This document shows positions 61,673-64,000 of a DNA stretch of 64,000 bases, in pieces. Position 1 is the stretch's first letter; the number at the start of each line of letters is the position of its first letter. The stretch lies in contig NZ_BJHV01000001.1 of the NCBI RefSeq assembly GCF_005405925.1, forward strand, positions 2,542,001 through 2,606,000, read 5' to 3'. Source of the stretch: Streptomyces antimycoticus (GTDB lineage Bacteria > Actinomycetota > Actinomycetes > Streptomycetales > Streptomycetaceae). The position numbers were made by a program, and so were the translations under genes. The notes beneath the pieces were generated by a model. It saw only the letters and a program-made list of their open reading frames with translations, was not told where the DNA came from and did no database searches.

Positions 61673-62723
61673 CGCCCGCGATGCCGACGCGTTCGCGATC
61701 GAGCCGTCCGCGTCGGGCCGGCTGCTGTGCGGCGGCTGCGCCCCGGACAAGGTCTGCCGGCTGGGTGTGGAGGCCGCCGGTGCGCGCGACGGCGACCTGC
61801 GGTTCGACGTCGTCTGCGCACGCTCCTGGCACGGCGGACCGGACGTGGCGCACGGCGGCTGGATCGCCGCGGTCTTCGACGACGTGCTCGCCATGGCCGC
61901 CCTGCGCACCGAGCCGCGGCTGGTCACCAAATCCCTGGCGGTCGAGTACCTGCGCCCGGTGCCCGTCGAGCGGCCGCTCACGGTCCTGGCGCGGATCGAC
62001 GCCCACCACGGCAGACGCTGGGAGGTCTCGGCGCGGATGACGCTCGCCCCCACCGGGCCGCCGCTGGCCACCGCCCGCGCGGAGCTGCGCACCCGCCGTC
62101 CCGACCACTTCGCCCGGCACCGCGACTGGCTCGTCCGCCAGCCCCTCCCCCAGCAGGCACTCCCCCAGAAAGCTGAGGACCCGCACCACGGTCGGCTTCT
62201 TCACCGGGCCGCAGCCCCTCCAGGCCGACGAGACCGACCCCGACCGGCTGCTCGCGAGGGTCCAGGAGCTGGACCGCTCGCAGGTCATCGCCCGGGTCCT
62301 GGTCGGATACTCCGCCACCTGGCCGCACAACCAGGATCGTCTACCGGCCGCGGCTGCCGCACATCATGTTCTCGGGCTACCACCGGAATCCGGGCGCGAC
62401 ACCGGCGACCGTGCGGGACCTGTGGTGGCACACCGGGGACCTCGGCTGCACCGACGACGACGGCTCCCTCTACTTCATCGACCGCGAGCTACTTCATCGA
62501 CCGCGAGAGGCCAACTGGCCGGCGGAGGAGGTCGGCGCGCCCGGCAAGGATGCGTCCGGCACACCGGCCCGGTGCCGGCCCCCGGCCGACCGGGGAAGCC
62601 ACTCGCCTTCACCTGGTGATACGGGGGCGAGCCGCTACGCGGGGGAACCGCTGCGCGGCCGCTCGGGCAGTACGGCCCGGTCGGGCGAGGGCGCGCCGGC
62701 CGTGGTGGTCTCGGTGGCGGTGA
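61665..62723 (+). CDS. Hotdog-fold (PaaI-like) thioesterase with spurious extended tail
   Basis: The first 150 residues form a hotdog domain: CAPDKVCRLGVEAAG, the signature AHGGWIAAVFDDVLAMAALR, then SLAVEYLRPVPVERPLTV and a beta-strand end at RARAELRTRRPDHFARH. The domain should hydrolyse an acyl-CoA or similar thioester. After about nt 62130 the frame runs through gene debris to a stop at 62723, overlapping an opposite-strand gene, so the natural C terminus has probably been lost. ATG 61665 overlaps the dehydrogenase stop. Confidence 0.65.
   Translation: MADARDADAFAIEPSASGRLLCGGCAPDKVCRLGVEAAGARDGDLRFDVVCARSWHGGPDVAHGGWIAAVFDDVLAMAALRTEPRLVTKSLAVEYLRPVPVERPLTVLARIDAHHGRRWEVSARMTLAPTGPPLATARAELRTRRPDHFARHRDWLVRQPLPQQALPQKAEDPHHGRLLHRAAAPPGRRDRPRPAAREGPGAGPLAGHRPGPGRILRHLAAQPGSSTGRGCRTSCSRATTGIRARHRRPCGTCGGTPGTSAAPTTTAPSTSSTASYFIDRERPTGRRRRSARPARMRPAHRPGAGPRPTGEATRLHLVIRGRAATRGNRCAAARAVRPGRARARRPWWSRWR
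62161..62335 (+). pseudogene. Gene remnant of unknown origin
   Basis: A frame offset from the hotdog gene encodes a protein-like stretch (VGFFTGPQPLQADETDPDRL, VQELDRSQVIARVLVGYSAT) with no start, and it stops looking coding-like at about 62330. I do not recognise the family. It is preceded by CTCCCCCAG repeats at about 62141-62168, suggesting a recombination junction. Confidence 0.45.
62336..62520 (+). pseudogene. Remnant of an acyl-CoA/AMP-dependent ligase
   Basis: The frame reads RPRLPHIMFSGYHRNPGATP, then RDLWWHTGDLGCTDDDGSLY and FIDRE, matching the A7-A8 core region (W-HTGD-G) of fatty-acid-CoA and carnitine-CoA ligases. The N-terminal adenylation domain and the catalytic C-terminal Lys domain are absent. 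A 19-bp exact tandem duplication at 62470-62507 shifts the frame. It is clearly a decayed fragment. Confidence 0.75.
62470..62507. repeat. 19-bp exact tandem duplication
   Basis: CTACTTCATCGACCGCGAG occurs twice in immediate succession (62470-62488, 62489-62507) inside the ligase remnant. The unit length is not a multiple of three, so it breaks the frame. Confidence 0.9.
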
Positions 62724-63432
62724 GGTCTTCGATGCGGTCGGCGAACCCCGGTTCGGGCAGGGGGAGATCGATGTCGGGGTCGTCGGTGAAGTCGACGGCC
62801 CGGGCGACGTAGTGGATGACGGCCGTGGTGGCGGGCGGCACCTCTTGTTCCCGTTTCAGGCCGTGCAGGATGCGGAGGGCGGCGGCCATCTCATGGTCGG
62901 TGGCGGCCCAGTCCTCCACGGTGTCGGTGACCGGCGGGATGTCGTGGCCCGCCTGCTCGTGCCACCACTCCAGCCAGGCGTGCGCCTGGCCGTCCTCGCC
63001 CAGGGCCATGTGGTGGAGGTAGAGGCAGTACGCGGCGGCGGGGTCACCGGCGCCGGCGGCGAACTGCCACCAGAACTGGGCGTGGTCCTCGTGGCCGGCC
63101 AGTTGCAGGACGCATCCGAGGACCCGGGAGCCGGGCGGTTCGAGGATGCGGCGGGTGAGGAAGTCCCGTAGCTGGGTCAGGGCATCGGGGCGGGCGATGA
63201 TCGCCTCGCACAGGGTGTGCAGGTCCTGCGCCATCCGTTCGTCCACGCCCGGCGCCGCGGCCCCCGCGGCCGCGGATGTCCGCTGCGCGTGCCGCGGAGG
63301 GCGCTCCTGGGGTGGGGCGCCACCGGGGTCGGCGTGGCGGATGGCGAGCCGGGCCTCGGCGGCCTCGAAGTCGACGGGAGGGGTGGGGTTGAGCAAGGCC
63401 CGCGCGAGGATGCGGTCAATGGCTGAGGTCAT
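62635..63432 (-). CDS. Sigma-factor-linked hypothetical helical protein
   Basis: A protein of 265 residues. The middle (about 70-200) is helical and repeat-like (AQFWWQFAAGAGDPAAAYCL, LHHMALGEDGQAHAWLEWWH), resembling TPR/Sel1 units. Flanks are Pro/Ala-rich. There is no membrane segment, so it is not a typical membrane anti-sigma factor. The ATG overlaps the sigma-factor stop by 4 bp (ATGA), so the two are made together and probably interact (inference). Confidence 0.72.
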   Translation of the reverse strand: MTSAIDRILARALLNPTPPVDFEAAEARLAIRHADPGGAPPQERPPRHAQRTSAAAGAAAPGVDERMAQDLHTLCEAIIARPDALTQLRDFLTRRILEPPGSRVLGCVLQLAGHEDHAQFWWQFAAGAGDPAAAYCLYLHHMALGEDGQAHAWLEWWHEQAGHDIPPVTDTVEDWAATDHEMAAALRILHGLKREQEVPPATTAVIHYVARAVDFTDDPDIDLPLPEPGFADRIEDLTATETTTAGAPSPDRAVLPERPRSGSPA

Positions 63433-63977
63433 CGGTCCTCCTTGGCCAGGAGTTGTTGCAGACGGCGGCGTGCGTAGCGGGCGGTGGAGCGGACGCCGGC
63501 CTCGGTGATGCCGAGGTGGGTGGCGGTCTCGGCGACGCTGTAGCCGCGGCAGTGGAGCAGGATGACCACGTCCTGCTGGCGCTCGGGGAGTTTCTTGATG
63601 GCCTGGTAGAGGTTCAGGCTCTCCTCGAGTACGGCGATGGGGTCGACCGCGTCCCTGAGCAGCGCGGTCTCGAAGGTCGCGTTGTCCAGGAGGGCGGGGC
63701 CGCGGTTGCGGGCGCGGGCGAGGTCGACGGCCCGGTTCTTCATGACCTTCCAGGCGTAGGCGGCCGGGTTCTCCATGGTCAGCACCTTGGGCCAGCAGCG
63801 CAGGAGTTGTTCGAAGGCGGCGTCGACGGCCTCCTCGGCGTCCGCGTGGTTGCCGAGGTAGACCACGGCCCGGTCGATGTACGCCTTCCGGTGGAGCTGG
63901 TGGAAGGCGCGGAAGTCCGCGGGGAGTCCGGGTGTCATCGAGGTGGTCTCGCGCGAGCGCAGGAATTCGTTGGTCAC
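63429..63977 (-). CDS. ECF-type RNA polymerase sigma factor
   Basis: A sigma-70-family protein of 182 residues with only regions 2 and 4. Region 2 is DRAVVYLGNHADAEEAVDAA to ENPAAYAWKVMKNRAVDLAR. Region 4 is LPERQQDVVILLHCRGYSVA then ETATHLGITEAGVRSTARYA, a helix-turn-helix for the -35 element. The start is GTG 63977 after GGGGAGCG. Its partner gene is translationally coupled downstream. Its promoter lies outside the window. Confidence 0.88.
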   Translation of the reverse strand: MTNEFLRSRETTSMTPGLPADFRAFHQLHRKAYIDRAVVYLGNHADAEEAVDAAFEQLLRCWPKVLTMENPAAYAWKVMKNRAVDLARARNRGPALLDNATFETALLRDAVDPIAVLEESLNLYQAIKKLPERQQDVVILLHCRGYSVAETATHLGITEAGVRSTARYARRRLQQLLAKEDR

Positions 63978-64000
63978 CGCTCCCCTCCCTCCCGGTCGCT

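Overview
This 64 kb window is high-GC actinobacterial DNA from the conserved core of a Streptomyces chromosome. The support is the complete Pup-proteasome locus, a mycothiol ligase (mshC), a long chaplin with a sortase signal (chpC), F420-type and mycelial-actinomycete families, frequent GTG/TTG starts and GGAGG-type ribosome sites. From memory, the gene order matches the S. coelicolor SCO1640-SCO1674 interval (pafA, MFS, LacI, prcA/prcB, pup, dop, arc ... metH, gylR-glpFKD, parJ, mshC ... chpC). I could not run an alignment.

Layout. 1-9.2 kb: Pup ligase pafA (cut by the window edge), a divergent MFS transporter/LacI regulator pair, then prcA, prcB, pup, dop and the ATPase arc, all transcribed leftward. 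9.5-14.6 kb: ferredoxin, a membrane-anchored hypothetical, tRNA m1A58 methyltransferase, an M50/CBS intramembrane protease, a RecB-like nuclease and an orphan LuxR-type response regulator. 14.7-17.9 kb: two paralogous peptide-binding lipoproteins without permeases. 18.3-22.6 kb: HAD phosphatase and metH. 22.9-27.9 kb: glycerol operon (gylR, glpF, glpK, glpD).

28.2-37.4 kb is an accessory block: a secreted protein, a FadR-type regulator and a seven-gene leftward operon for uptake (ABC transporter) and non-phosphorylative oxidation of L-fucose or a close analogue (sugar dehydrogenase, lactonase, L-fuconate dehydratase, SDR). Near-identical operators lie at the regulator and at the head of the operon. 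It sits between glpD and parJ, which I recall as adjacent in S. coelicolor. 37.6-51.2 kb returns to core genes: parJ/PAC2, mshC, three conserved genes upstream of it, CorA, a ferritin-like protein, an LLM oxidoreductase, an aldo/keto reductase and a large RecD-like protein with a degenerate ATPase site. 51.4-54.3 kb: chpC with a collagen-like stalk, an M20 peptidase and tRNA-Leu(GAG).

54.7-59.4 kb: Kdp potassium pump, with a 27-residue membrane peptide gene immediately before kdpF and no kdpDE nearby. 59.5-62.6 kb: a MarR/flavin-reductase divergent pair, a malate/lactate-type dehydrogenase, a hotdog protein and gene debris. 62.6-64 kb: an ECF-type sigma factor and its translationally coupled partner.

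Eight conserved genes each carry one apparent single-base deletion, several in or beside C/G runs. I treat these as probable sequence errors and annotate the genes across the shift. No insertion sequence, CRISPR array or prophage was seen.
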